Translations under genes and position numbers: made by a program
Source: Fredinandcohnia onubensis
GTDB lineage: Bacteria; Bacillota; Bacilli; Bacillales; Bacillaceae_L
DNA length: 64,000 nucleotides
Direction of reading: 5' to 3'
Assembly (NCBI RefSeq): GCF_031181385.1
Contig: NZ_JAPSKV010000005.1
Location: 186,001-250,000, forward strand
Shown here: positions 19,040 through 27,457 of the stretch, one piece after another
How the letters are laid out: every line of letters starts with the position of its first letter
Numbering within the stretch: the stretch's first letter is position 1
Notes under the pieces: generated by a model
Told to the model about the DNA's origin: nothing
Database searches by the model: none
The model's input: only the letters and a program-made list of their open reading frames with translations

Positions 19040-19198
19040 ATTAATATTAGTATTAGCTACTCTTTTTTTATGACTAAGTAGGTAGCAGTTGTCCGAAAAA
19101 TAAGAACTTTATGTCTATTTTACTTATTACCTAGTATGATTGCATTATACAGAGTGTTAAAAGATAAAAGCTGTTTTCTACTCATAATGTAAAAGACC

Positions 19199-19260
19199 AA
19201 AAAAAGAGCGAGAGATTAAAGCAACAATGCTAGTAGCTTAAAACCTCTGCTCTTTTTTTC
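19199..19260 (-). terminator. Terminator of the gene at 19277
   Basis: AAAAAGAGCAGAG and CTCTCGCTCTTTTT form a long imperfect stem, with a smaller inner stem (GCTACTAGC) in a large loop. It has U-rich ends on both strands. Confidence 0.7.
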
Positions 19261-19276
19261 ATTTTGCAATTTATAT

Positions 19277-19636
19277 CTACTTAAAATCTGAATCCTTGTA
19301 GATCAATTTATTTACTTTTAAATTATAATCATTAATAAATTCATTCTGAAACGCTTCCCACTCACCTAGGGAATCATAATATTTAGCCATCGTATTCTTC
19401 TTGCCTACCTTTTTTCCTCTAACGATAAATTCCTTTGGAGCATAGTAATGAACATCTCCATTTTTTTTCAGCTTGATCGGAATGATGACGGAAAAATCAA
19501 TACCCATTTTTTTGTCACGAACAACCATCTTCTTGGTAACATTGTTATCTGTCCTGTTAATCACTTGTGTCAAACATAAGGCACGCTCATTTTCGAATGA
19601 AATTTTGTTAACTCCGTTACGTTTTACGGTAGTCAT
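19277..19636 (-). CDS. 119-residue basic protein of unknown function
   Basis: A soluble lysine-rich protein (starts MTTVKRNGVNKISFENERA) with no signal, membrane segment or recognised motif. A near-consensus AGGAGG lies seven bases before the ATG and a terminator follows, so the gene is real. It stands alone between the pyrimidine locus and the secreted protein gene. An RNA- or DNA-binding role would fit the charge, but this is only a guess. Confidence 0.6.
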   Translation of the reverse strand: MTTVKRNGVNKISFENERALCLTQVINRTDNNVTKKMVVRDKKMGIDFSVIIPIKLKKNGDVHYYAPKEFIVRGKKVGKKNTMAKYYDSLGEWEAFQNEFINDYNLKVNKLIYKDSDFK

Positions 19637-19722
19637 TTATCCGTCCTCCTAAGGTAAGTGCTTCCTTAAGCATAACACATTCATCATATAAAGCTAATTT
19701 TTGGAAATATTGATGAAAACGA

Positions 19723-19759
19723 CAAAAATAAAAAGGAAGAAATCGATTTGATTTCTTCC
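19723..19759 (-). terminator. Terminator of the acidic secreted protein gene
   Basis: GGAAGAAATC and GATTTCTTCC form a perfect 10-bp stem with a 5-base loop; U-rich tail on the minus strand. Confidence 0.88.
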
Positions 19760-19783
19760 CCTGAATAAATAATCCGTTAGCTA

Positions 19784-20998
19784 TTAGTTTTGTCCGTTTC
19801 CGTTTTTACCTTGGCTGTTACCATTGCCCTGACCTTTACCGTTGTTCCCTTGGCCATTGTTTTTGTTCGCATTATTATTTTGTTTTTGTTCTTTTGCTTC
19901 TTGTTGTTTTTCAGTCTTTTTAACCTGTGCTTGTTGTTTTTTCTCTTGTGCCTTTTCTAGAGCTTGATCATGCTTTTCGTTTACTTTTACTTGTTTCTTT
20001 TCTACTACAGGAGCAGCAACCACTGGTTGTACTTCTGTTTCAGTTGTTTCTTCCACTACTGGCTCAACCGCTACATCTTCAACTACTACTTCTTCCTCAA
20101 CAACTGGTTCTTCGGCTTCTTCTTCATGCTTAGCTGCAAACTTTTCTGCTTTTTTCTCAAGTTTTGCAAGCTTCTTGTCTAATTTTGCAAATGATTTTTG
20201 AACATTTTTCATTAACGCTTTTTGAGCAGTTGGATTTTTAACATTTGCTAGTGCTGCAGCTAATGCATCAATATTTTGTGCAAGCTTCACTTCAACTTCT
20301 GTACCTTCTGAATCAACAGCAACTTCCTCTTCTTCAACAGCATCTTCTTCTGTTGCTTCTGTTTCTTCGTTAGCAACTTCTTCAGAATCTGTTAGAGTTT
20401 CAGTCGCAGCTTCTTGTGTTTCAATTGCTTTTTGAAGTAACTCTTCAGCTTCTTCTGTTTTACCTTCGGCTAATAAAGCATTTGCTTCTGCAATGCGCTC
20501 TGCAGCGAAATCAGCTAAAAGTTTTGCTTCTTTGTAATCATCAACAGTTACTGCAAGACGTACTTTTTCGATCATTTGTTTTACAAAATAAAAGAAATCT
20601 CCAGGTACTAAAGAAGGTGCTTCTTCAGCTTGAACTTCCTCTTCAGTTGCCTCATCTTCAGCAATTTCTTCATTCTCTTCTGATTCAACTTCTTCAGTAT
20701 TTTCTTCCTCTGTTACTTCTTCACCTTCGCTTACTTCCTTAGTAGCCTCTTCATCTGTCTCTTCTACGCCTTCGACTACTTTCTCTGTAGCTTCTTCACC
20801 AACGTTTTCTTCTACAACCTCTTCTTCAGAAGTCCCGTAGTTTACCGGAATTTCTTCTACAACCGTTTCTTCCGTAACAACTGTATCTAGCTCAGTGCCT
20901 TCCTCGTTTGCAAAAGCCGCTGGTGTTGCTAATGATAGAATTAGTGCTGATGCTACTGTACCGCTAACGATAGACTTTTTGAAATTTCGTTTCTTCAT
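19784..20998 (-). CDS. secreted acidic low-complexity protein with DUF5667-like domain
   Basis: A 404-residue protein with a clear signal peptide (MKKRNFKKSIVSG..., cleavage near AFA-NEE at residue 30). Residues 31-125 are mostly Glu, Val and Thr. A DUF5667-like helical stretch follows (PGDFFYFVKQMIEKVRLAV near residue 137, then TPR-like helices KEAKLLADFAAERI and TEEAEELLQKAIE). The middle and C-terminal parts are again acidic, then Lys/Gln-rich and finally an Asn/Gly/Gln tail. There is no LPXTG sorting motif. The role is unknown; surface or matrix association is plausible. A near-consensus ribosome site (AGGGGG) precedes the ATG. Confidence 0.75.
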   Translation of the reverse strand: MKKRNFKKSIVSGTVASALILSLATPAAFANEEGTELDTVVTEETVVEEIPVNYGTSEEEVVEENVGEEATEKVVEGVEETDEEATKEVSEGEEVTEEENTEEVESEENEEIAEDEATEEEVQAEEAPSLVPGDFFYFVKQMIEKVRLAVTVDDYKEAKLLADFAAERIAEANALLAEGKTEEAEELLQKAIETQEAATETLTDSEEVANEETEATEEDAVEEEEVAVDSEGTEVEVKLAQNIDALAAALANVKNPTAQKALMKNVQKSFAKLDKKLAKLEKKAEKFAAKHEEEAEEPVVEEEVVVEDVAVEPVVEETTETEVQPVVAAPVVEKKQVKVNEKHDQALEKAQEKKQQAQVKKTEKQQEAKEQKQNNNANKNNGQGNNGKGQGNGNSQGKNGNGQN

Positions 20999-21124
20999 TT
21001 ATGATTTCCCCCTAATTATGAATTACGATAAAAGCATTCGACGAAAGCTGACAGATATATGTCCGTTTATTACTAAAAAAATAATATATGAATCATAAGT
21101 CTAATGAAATGCTAAAAAATTACC

Positions 21125-21155
21125 AAAAGACCTAGTGCGATTGGCACTAGGTCTT
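21125..21155 (-). terminator. Terminator-like hairpin after mnmH
   Basis: AAGACCTAGTGC and GCACTAGGTCTT form a perfect 12-bp stem around a 5-base loop. The U-run on the minus strand is short (four), so termination may be partial. Confidence 0.75.
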
Positions 21156-21164
21156 AGTTACTTG

Positions 21165-22229
21165 TTAGGACTTTGTTGGTGATTTCAACATTTTTTCTGT
21201 AATAAACTCTTCAATCAATTGGGTGGCTTCTTTTACATTTTTCACATGCAGTACTTTGCTTCTGTCCTCTGCAATTTGTTCTGCTGTGTAGTGATACCTT
21301 GGGTCATAATAATATTCTAATAGTAATTTCACAGCTGAGTGATAATCTCCGGATTCAATATCTTTTTCTATCTGTGCTGCAATAGGAGTATGAATTCTCT
21401 TTTTGATGCGTTGGAAGGCAGCCATACAATCGTTTGGAAACTCCCACGGACGGTAATCTTCTAAAATGTTTAACACGCGCTCCTCCATCGGCAGGTCAAC
21501 AAAAATATGGTATCCTCCTTCCTTTAATTTCAGTAAAAAGTCAGGTACCGTCGCTCGGCCAACACGCTTACTCTCAGCCTCCAATAAGACATAAGGAGAA
21601 TCTTTTATCTTAAGCGCACGTTCCACCAACAGTAAGTCAAATACCTTTTGATTATGTGGCTTTTTCCCAATCATCCCAAAAACCGATCCACGATGATTTG
21701 CCATTCCTTCTAAATCAAGAACCGGATATCCTTTATTCTCAAGCTCGTTTAGAATTTTTGTTTTCCCGGAGCCTGTGTATCCATTAATGACCAAGGCCTT
21801 TGGTTCAAAATCGGTCGCAAGCTCTTCTAGTTTTTCAACGACCCATTCTCGATACCCACGAATTCCTCCAATTAGTCGTTTCGCATTAATTCCCATTAAA
21901 TCAATTAGGGTTGCTGATGTCTTACTACGCATCCCTCCACGCCAACAATAAACAACCTTTTCATCCTCAGGGAGTTTCGAAAACTCTTTTATAAAATTGG
22001 GAAGCTTGGCAGAAACAATTTCAAGTCCTTTTTCCTTTGCCGCGTCTGGACTAATTTGTTTATAAACGGTTCCAATTTCTGCACGTTCTTCATCCGTAAA
22101 AATGGAGATATTTACACTACCAGGTATATTAGATTCAGCAAATTCAGAAGGGGAACGCACATCAACAATGGCGATCGGTTTCTCCTTCTGTAATTCCCGT
22201 AATTCTTCTACAGATATATCTTGAAACAT
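21165..22229 (-). CDS. mnmH: tRNA 2-selenouridine synthase (SelU/MnmH)
   Basis: A 354-residue enzyme acting on the wobble 2-thiouridine of tRNA: it transfers a geranyl group and then replaces sulfur by selenium when selenophosphate is available. An N-terminal rhodanese domain (about 1-130) carries the reactive cysteine in VVYCWRGGMRSKT. A P-loop, INGYTGSGKTKIL, lies near residue 148. Length and order match the family. GGAAGGG precedes the ATG. No selD is in the window, so it is not clear whether selenium or only geranyl transfer is involved. It is divergent from ysfB. Confidence 0.9.
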   Translation of the reverse strand: MFQDISVEELRELQKEKPIAIVDVRSPSEFAESNIPGSVNISIFTDEERAEIGTVYKQISPDAAKEKGLEIVSAKLPNFIKEFSKLPEDEKVVYCWRGGMRSKTSATLIDLMGINAKRLIGGIRGYREWVVEKLEELATDFEPKALVINGYTGSGKTKILNELENKGYPVLDLEGMANHRGSVFGMIGKKPHNQKVFDLLLVERALKIKDSPYVLLEAESKRVGRATVPDFLLKLKEGGYHIFVDLPMEERVLNILEDYRPWEFPNDCMAAFQRIKKRIHTPIAAQIEKDIESGDYHSAVKLLLEYYYDPRYHYTAEQIAEDRSKVLHVKNVKEATQLIEEFITEKMLKSPTKS

Positions 22230-22385
22230 CTATTTTCTTCCCTTCCAAAGTGTCTATCTACACTATTTCCACATTCTCTCTCTCCTATTATAAATCAGAA
22301 AAACTTCTTTAGCTTAAAAGATGCAATTACATTAATTTTTTGAAATGATAGAATGAATATAATGATTGATGTCGGAGGAGTCTAT

Positions 22386-23489
22386 ATGCTTATACCATCC
22401 CTTGCAAAAAAAATAATAAAAGAAGTACGTAGATTAATTGATGAGGATATTATTATCGTAGATGTTTCGGGAACGATTATTGCAAGTACTGATCCAAGTC
22501 GAATCGGAAGTTTTCACGAAGGTGCCCTCCTTTCAAGTAAGGATCAAAAGAAAATGATCATCACAAACGATATGGAAAATCACTTAAAAGGGGTAAAGGC
22601 AGGCATCAATTTACCGGTTTTTTACCAACACAAAGTTGTTGGGGTTATTGGTATTACTGGAAACCCTGAAAAAGTATCTGCTTACGGAGAACTTTTGAAA
22701 AAAATGACGGAGCTTTTAATTCAAGAGAGCTACTATGCTGAGCAAATGGAATTAGAGTCTCGTGCACTAGAAACCTTTGTTTTTGATTGGCTTCAAACGA
22801 AGGAAGAATCAGAAGAATTTTTGAAGCGTGCCGAGCATCTAAATATCGATACTGAAATTAAACGTCAGGTTGTCATCGGTTCTATTAAAAGTAACACAGA
22901 AATTCCTCTTCGAAATATATGTAATCGGCTACACCAAAGCTCATTTTTAAATGAAGAAGAATTTCTAGTCAGATGGGGCAATGAACGATTCCTTCTCCTT
23001 TTAAATGAACGCACAAAAGAACAAATACATAAAATTCTTCGAAGCATAAAAAGGAAATTAGAAGCTATCTTTTCTGTGCAAGTATCGTTTGGGGTGGGAA
23101 GTGAGGATTTTTATATCAAGAAATCATTTGATGAAGCCGATCGCGCCCTTCAGGTTGCTAAACGGACTAACTCCATCCAATTTGATGATGACTTAAAATT
23201 GGAGATGCTCGTTCATGAAACCAGTGGCAAGGTGCAAACGGAATTCGTTACGCGTACAATCTTTAAACTTCTGGATGACCCTGATTTATTAAAAACCTTA
23301 CTTGAATTTATTAAACAAAATCAATCCGTCAAAGAAACTGCGGATTCGCTTCATATTCATGTTAATACATTATCCTACCGTTTTAACAAAATCGAAGAAG
23401 TTACCGGTCTACACCCTCGAAACTTCGCGGATTTAGTGGCACTTTACCTAGGCATTTTATTTTTGGATGATTCTATAAAATTAACCTGA
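22386..23489 (+). CDS. ysfB: CdaR/PucR-type regulator of the glycolate locus, YsfB-like
   Basis: A 367-residue regulator with the N-terminal sugar-diacid-recognition domain (starts MLIPSLAKKIIKEVRRLI, with VDVSGTIIAST and GINLPVFYQHKVVGVIGI following) and a C-terminal PucR-type HTH (SVKETADSLHIHVNTLSYRFNKIE, seen as ETADSLHIHVNTLSYRF). GGAGGAG five bases before the ATG at 22386 fixes the start; an in-frame start 33 bp earlier has no such site. It precedes glcD-glcF as in B. subtilis ysfBCD, so it probably controls glycolate oxidation. A strong terminator separates it from glcD. Confidence 0.85.
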   Translation: MLIPSLAKKIIKEVRRLIDEDIIIVDVSGTIIASTDPSRIGSFHEGALLSSKDQKKMIITNDMENHLKGVKAGINLPVFYQHKVVGVIGITGNPEKVSAYGELLKKMTELLIQESYYAEQMELESRALETFVFDWLQTKEESEEFLKRAEHLNIDTEIKRQVVIGSIKSNTEIPLRNICNRLHQSSFLNEEEFLVRWGNERFLLLLNERTKEQIHKILRSIKRKLEAIFSVQVSFGVGSEDFYIKKSFDEADRALQVAKRTNSIQFDDDLKLEMLVHETSGKVQTEFVTRTIFKLLDDPDLLKTLLEFIKQNQSVKETADSLHIHVNTLSYRFNKIEEVTGLHPRNFADLVALYLGILFLDDSIKLT

Positions 23490-23520
23490 TATATTCAAAA
23501 AGATTTGTAGCTTTCTACAT

Positions 23521-23543
23521 AGCGGAACTATCCGCTTTTTTTT
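23521..23543 (+). terminator. Terminator or attenuator between ysfB and glcD
   Basis: AGCGGA-ACTA-TCCGCT followed by eight T. A second small hairpin (TGTAG-CTTT-CTACA) directly precedes it. Only 37 bp separate the T-run from the glcD start, leaving little room for a separate promoter. Confidence 0.85.
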
Positions 23544-23580
23544 ATGCTTATAGATAAGAAGATATTTTGGAGGCGTTCTC

Positions 23581-24993
23581 ATGATTAATTCAAATGCAAA
23601 GCAGCAATTTTTAAAAATTGTCGGGCCTGAAAATTATGATGATTCAAAAACTGGTCGACTTGTGTATTCGTATGATGCGACACCACAATTCCAGTCGATG
23701 CCTGATGCAGTTATTTCTCCTCGAAGCAAAGAGGAAATATCCGAAATCGTCAAGGTTTGTAATGAATGCAAGATTCCGATTGTCCCTCGCGGCTCTGGGA
23801 CAAATCTCTGTGCAGGTACTTGCCCAACAGAGGGTGGAGTTGTCCTTCTTTTTAAACATTTAAATAAGATTCTAGAAATTGATGAAGAGAATTTAACGAT
23901 AACAGTCCAACCTGGGGTAATCACTCAGGAGGTGACAACTGCTGTAGAGGCAAAAGGTTTATTTTATCCACCAGATCCTGGTTCGATGAAAATATCGACA
24001 ATTGGAGGCAATATTAATGAGAATTCCGGCGGTTTACGAGGCCTTAAATATGGTGTAACACGAGACTATGTCATGGGACTTGAGGCTGTATTGGCGAATG
24101 GTGAAATCATTAAAACGGGAGGAAAGCTAGCAAAGGATGTTGCTGGATATGACCTCACTCGCCTATTTGTCGGCTCAGAAGGTACACTTGGCATCATTAC
24201 GGAAGCCACACTTAAGCTTATTCCAATGCCTGAAACGAAAGAGACCATTCTTGCCCTTTATCAGGATTTGGAATCAGCTGCAAAATCGGTTTCAAAGATT
24301 ATCGCAAGTAAAATCATCCCAATTACCTTAGAATTCCTTGACCAACCTACTCTTGAAGCGGTCGAAGCCTTTGCAAAAATCGGACTTCCAACCGATGCAA
24401 AAGCTGTCCTTCTTATTGAACAGGATGGTCCTGCAGAAATAGTAAAACGCGATATTGCTAGAATCAAAGAGATTTGCAAGGAAGAACATGCGGTATCTGT
24501 GAAATCTGCGGAATCTGAGGAAGAAGCTGAAGCCTTACGAACAGCTAGACGTGCTGCACTTTCGGCTCTTGCACGCTTAAAACCGACTACCATTTTGGAG
24601 GATGCAACTGTCCCCCGCTCTGAAATTGCAAACATGGTAAATGCAATTGGCGAAATCGCAAAAAAATACGACTTAAATATTTGTACCTTTGGACACGCCG
24701 GAGATGGAAATCTCCACCCTACTTGCTTAACAGATGTTAGAGACCGTGAAGAAATTGAACGTGTTGAAAAAGCGTTTGAAGAAATTTTTGAGAAGGCGAT
24801 TGAGCTTGGCGGTACGATTACAGGTGAACATGGGGTTGGCGTAATGAAAGCTCCTTATCTTGAAATGAAGCTAGGTGCGGCGGGGATTGCCGCGATGCAA
24901 GCAATTAAAACGGGGCTTGATCCTAACAACATTATGAATCCAGGTAAGATGTTTGCAAAGGATTCTAGAAAACGTGTGGTGGTTTCAAAATGA
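23581..24993 (+). CDS. glcD: glycolate oxidase FAD-linked subunit GlcD
   Basis: A 470-residue FAD-linked oxidase of the vanillyl-alcohol-oxidase fold. The FAD-binding PCMH domain is seen in PRGSGTNLCAGTCP near residue 63 and GSMKISTIGGNINENSGG near 138. The C-terminal FAD-oxidase domain includes FGHAGDGNLHP and GTITGEHGVGVMKAP. With GlcF it oxidises glycolate (or D-lactate-like 2-hydroxy acids) to the 2-oxo acid. TTGGAGGCG precedes the ATG, and the stop overlaps the glcF start as ATGA, showing translational coupling. Confidence 0.92.
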   Translation: MINSNAKQQFLKIVGPENYDDSKTGRLVYSYDATPQFQSMPDAVISPRSKEEISEIVKVCNECKIPIVPRGSGTNLCAGTCPTEGGVVLLFKHLNKILEIDEENLTITVQPGVITQEVTTAVEAKGLFYPPDPGSMKISTIGGNINENSGGLRGLKYGVTRDYVMGLEAVLANGEIIKTGGKLAKDVAGYDLTRLFVGSEGTLGIITEATLKLIPMPETKETILALYQDLESAAKSVSKIIASKIIPITLEFLDQPTLEAVEAFAKIGLPTDAKAVLLIEQDGPAEIVKRDIARIKEICKEEHAVSVKSAESEEEAEALRTARRAALSALARLKPTTILEDATVPRSEIANMVNAIGEIAKKYDLNICTFGHAGDGNLHPTCLTDVRDREEIERVEKAFEEIFEKAIELGGTITGEHGVGVMKAPYLEMKLGAAGIAAMQAIKTGLDPNNIMNPGKMFAKDSRKRVVVSK

Positions 24994-26312
24994 CAACTTT
25001 CCAAGAACAACAAAAAATCCAAAAAGAATTCCAATCCCGGATGGATCAAAACGAATTATTAAACTGTATGCGTTGTGGGTTCTGTCTTCCTACCTGCCCT
25101 ACGTATATCGAATCCGGTTATCAAGAATCTCACTCTCCAAGGGGAAGAATTGCGTTAATGAAAGCAGTTGTGGACGGCCTTATTGAACCCGATGAAGACT
25201 TCGAAAAATCACTAAATATGTGTTTGGGCTGTCGAGCTTGTGAACCAGTTTGTCCTTCAGGCGTTAATTATGGGCACCTTTTAGAAGAAGCAAGAGATAT
25301 CGTTCATCAAAATAAAAAGCATTCTCTACCTGTGAAAGCCGTAAGAAATACGGTGTTCGAAGGTCTCTTCCCTCATCAAAATCGGATGCGCACGTTAACA
25401 GGATTACTTGGCGTCTACCAGCGCTCAGGCATGCAAAAAGTGGTTCAAAAAAGTGGTCTTTTGAAGTTTTTACCCGATAGCTTTGCGACGATGGAACGCG
25501 TACTTCCAGACGTGCCATCCTTAAAGGAACTAAAAAATAGACCGTACCATTTAGAACCAATTGGTGTACGAAAGAAAAAAGTCTCCTTTTTCACAGGTTG
25601 TTTAATGGATACGATGTTTATGAAAACAAATGATGCCACCATGAAGCTCCTTCAATTGGCGGGTTGTGAGATTGTCATTCCAAAAACACAGGCTTGTTGT
25701 GGGGCCTTACATGGGCATAGTGGTGAAAAAAACAAAGCAAAGGAACTAGCGAAACAAAATATAGCGGCCTTTGAAGAGATTGAAGCTGATTATATCATCA
25801 CAAATGCGGGTGGCTGCGGTGCCTTTTTAATCGATTATGATCACCTTCTAAAAGATGACCCTCAGTGGGCAGAACGAGCGAAATCATTTTCGAGAAAGCT
25901 TAAGGATATCTCATCTGTTTTGGTAGAATTAGAGTTTCACAAAAAAGAGCTGTCCCTTCCTGCACAAATTATCACCTACCAGGATTCTTGCCATTTGCGA
26001 AATGTAATGAAGACGGCGTCTGAACCTAGAACGCTACTTCAATCTATTAATGGCGCAACATATATGGAAATGAAAAATGCGGACAGCTGCTGCGGCTCTG
26101 CTGGCATCTATAATATTGTAGAGTCTGAAATGTCAATGAAAATATTAGATTCAAAAATGAAAAACGTTAAAGATACCCAAGCAAAAACAATTGTCACAGC
26201 GAATCCCGGTTGTTTGCTGCAGATGAAACTTGGCATCGAACGGGAAGGCTTGTCGGATCAAATGCGAGCCGTTCACATTGTTGATTTATTACTTGAAGCC
26301 ATTGGGGATTAA
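24990..26312 (+). CDS. glcF: glycolate oxidase iron-sulfur subunit GlcF
   Basis: A 440-residue subunit with two N-terminal 4Fe-4S motifs (CMRCGFCLPTCPTY near residue 28 and CLGCRACEPVCPSG near 78) and two C-terminal CCG domains (TQACCGALHGHSG and DSCCGSAGIYN), the heterodisulfide-reductase-like fold that carries electrons from GlcD to the quinone pool. It overlaps glcD by four bases (ATGA). A bidirectional terminator follows. No third GlcE subunit is present, as in Bacillus. Confidence 0.92.
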   Translation: MTTFQEQQKIQKEFQSRMDQNELLNCMRCGFCLPTCPTYIESGYQESHSPRGRIALMKAVVDGLIEPDEDFEKSLNMCLGCRACEPVCPSGVNYGHLLEEARDIVHQNKKHSLPVKAVRNTVFEGLFPHQNRMRTLTGLLGVYQRSGMQKVVQKSGLLKFLPDSFATMERVLPDVPSLKELKNRPYHLEPIGVRKKKVSFFTGCLMDTMFMKTNDATMKLLQLAGCEIVIPKTQACCGALHGHSGEKNKAKELAKQNIAAFEEIEADYIITNAGGCGAFLIDYDHLLKDDPQWAERAKSFSRKLKDISSVLVELEFHKKELSLPAQIITYQDSCHLRNVMKTASEPRTLLQSINGATYMEMKNADSCCGSAGIYNIVESEMSMKILDSKMKNVKDTQAKTIVTANPGCLLQMKLGIEREGLSDQMRAVHIVDLLLEAIGD

Positions 26313-26316
26313 ATGC

Positions 26317-26345
26317 GAAAACAACGCTTACTTAGCGTTGTTTTC
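26317..26345. terminator. Bidirectional terminator between glcF and the YdcF gene
   Basis: GAAAACAACGCT pairs perfectly with AGCGTTGTTTTC around TACTT. Used by convergent genes; it touches the stop codon of the minus-strand gene. Confidence 0.88.
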
Positions 26346-26932
26346 TATTTAAGCAAATACTTTTCGAGATAATATTTAGTTACAGACAAATACTCGCGAC
26401 CGTAGGCTTTTACCAAAGTAATTCTTGGAGTTTTTGCAGGTAGTCCCTTGACCTTCAAATTAGCGTCTTTGGCAATTTGGACTGAACGGTAAAGATGATA
26501 ATCATTAGTCACTACAATCCCTAGCTTCGCATCCTCAGGTATAAATTCTTTTGAGAATTTAATATTTTCATAAGTACTCGTTGAGCGGTCTTCAAGATAG
26601 ATTCTTGATTCAGATATCCCTTTTTCCACAAGCTCTCTTCTCATCGCTTCCGCTTCTGTGATATCCTCACCCGGCCCCATGCCACCCGAGGCAATTAAGA
26701 TCGTGTTCTCATTTTCCTTCGCATATTCGGCCGCCGCATCAATTCGGTATTGTAACGCAAGTGACGGAATTTCTCCATTCACCTTGGCTCCAAGTATGAT
26801 CAAATAATCGGCATTTTTGGGAGGCACTGTATCCACATACTGAGATATTTTATAGTGAATGCTTCCGAAATATACAACCCCAATAATGAGTAAAATTCCT
26901 AATAAAAGTAGCATCATTTTCCTCTTTTTCAA
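26345..26932 (-). CDS. YdcF family membrane-anchored protein (DUF218)
   Basis: A 195-residue protein with one N-terminal membrane segment (about residues 6-24) and a DUF218 domain: YLIILGAKVNG near residue 43, ASGGMGPGEDITEAEAM near 81, LEDRSTSTYENI near 107 and VTNDYHLYRS near 138. SanA/YdcF proteins are linked to envelope functions; the reaction is unproven. The upstream-most start is TTG with AAGGGG 13 bases away; a start at the ATGs five or six codons later is also possible. Confidence 0.78.
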   Translation of the reverse strand: MKKRKMMLLLLGILLIIGVVYFGSIHYKISQYVDTVPPKNADYLIILGAKVNGEIPSLALQYRIDAAAEYAKENENTILIASGGMGPGEDITEAEAMRRELVEKGISESRIYLEDRSTSTYENIKFSKEFIPEDAKLGIVVTNDYHLYRSVQIAKDANLKVKGLPAKTPRITLVKAYGREYLSVTKYYLEKYLLK

Positions 26933-27015
26933 ATTAGTAACAACCCCTTCAAGGTTATTCTATTATTATATCAAAAGGAGAATGAAGGACTCTAGTAGTA
27001 GAAGTAATTTTTAAA

Positions 27016-27430
27016 GTGATAAAAAATGTAATAATTATCCTTTTATGTATCGTTTTCGAGTTAAAAAGTGATAAAAGCATACGTAAAAAAGATTTGCGTA
27101 TGCTTTTCTAGGGAGTTTCAGTTTAAAATCATTTGTGAAATCCAAAAAAAGTAAGAAAACATTCAAAAGGTGATAAGAATTGTAAAATCCATCCATTTGT
27201 GTATTGTTTTTAAGAAAAAATTCAATAATAGCATACGTAAATAAGAAATGCGTATGCTTTTCTAGGGATTTGCAGTATAAAACCATTCGTAAAATCCAAA
27301 AAAAGGAAGAAAACATTCAAAAAGTGATAAGAATTGTAAAATCCATCCATTTGTGTATTGTTTTTAAGAAAAAATTCAATAATAGCATACGTAAATAAGA
27401 AATGCGTACGATAAAAGCATACGTAAAACC
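27016..27430. repeat. 154-bp tandem repeat with internal hairpins
   Basis: Three head-to-tail units begin at 27016, 27170 and 27324 (exact period 154). Units 2 and 3 are nearly identical over their first ~85 bp; unit 1 is diverged and unit 3 is truncated. Each carries a GCATACG...CGTATGC stem followed by TTTT on the plus strand, terminator-like. An apparent reading frame across the units has no ribosome site and looks like a by-product. It fills most of the 525-bp gap between two minus-strand genes. Confidence 0.85.
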
Positions 27431-27457
27431 CTACACTTGGTGTGCCTCAGCTTTATT

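Noticed and set aside
27035..27316. 93-codon minus-strand reading frame across the 154-bp repeats
   Set aside because: It repeats itself because the DNA repeats, lacks a ribosome site, and shows no protein-like composition.
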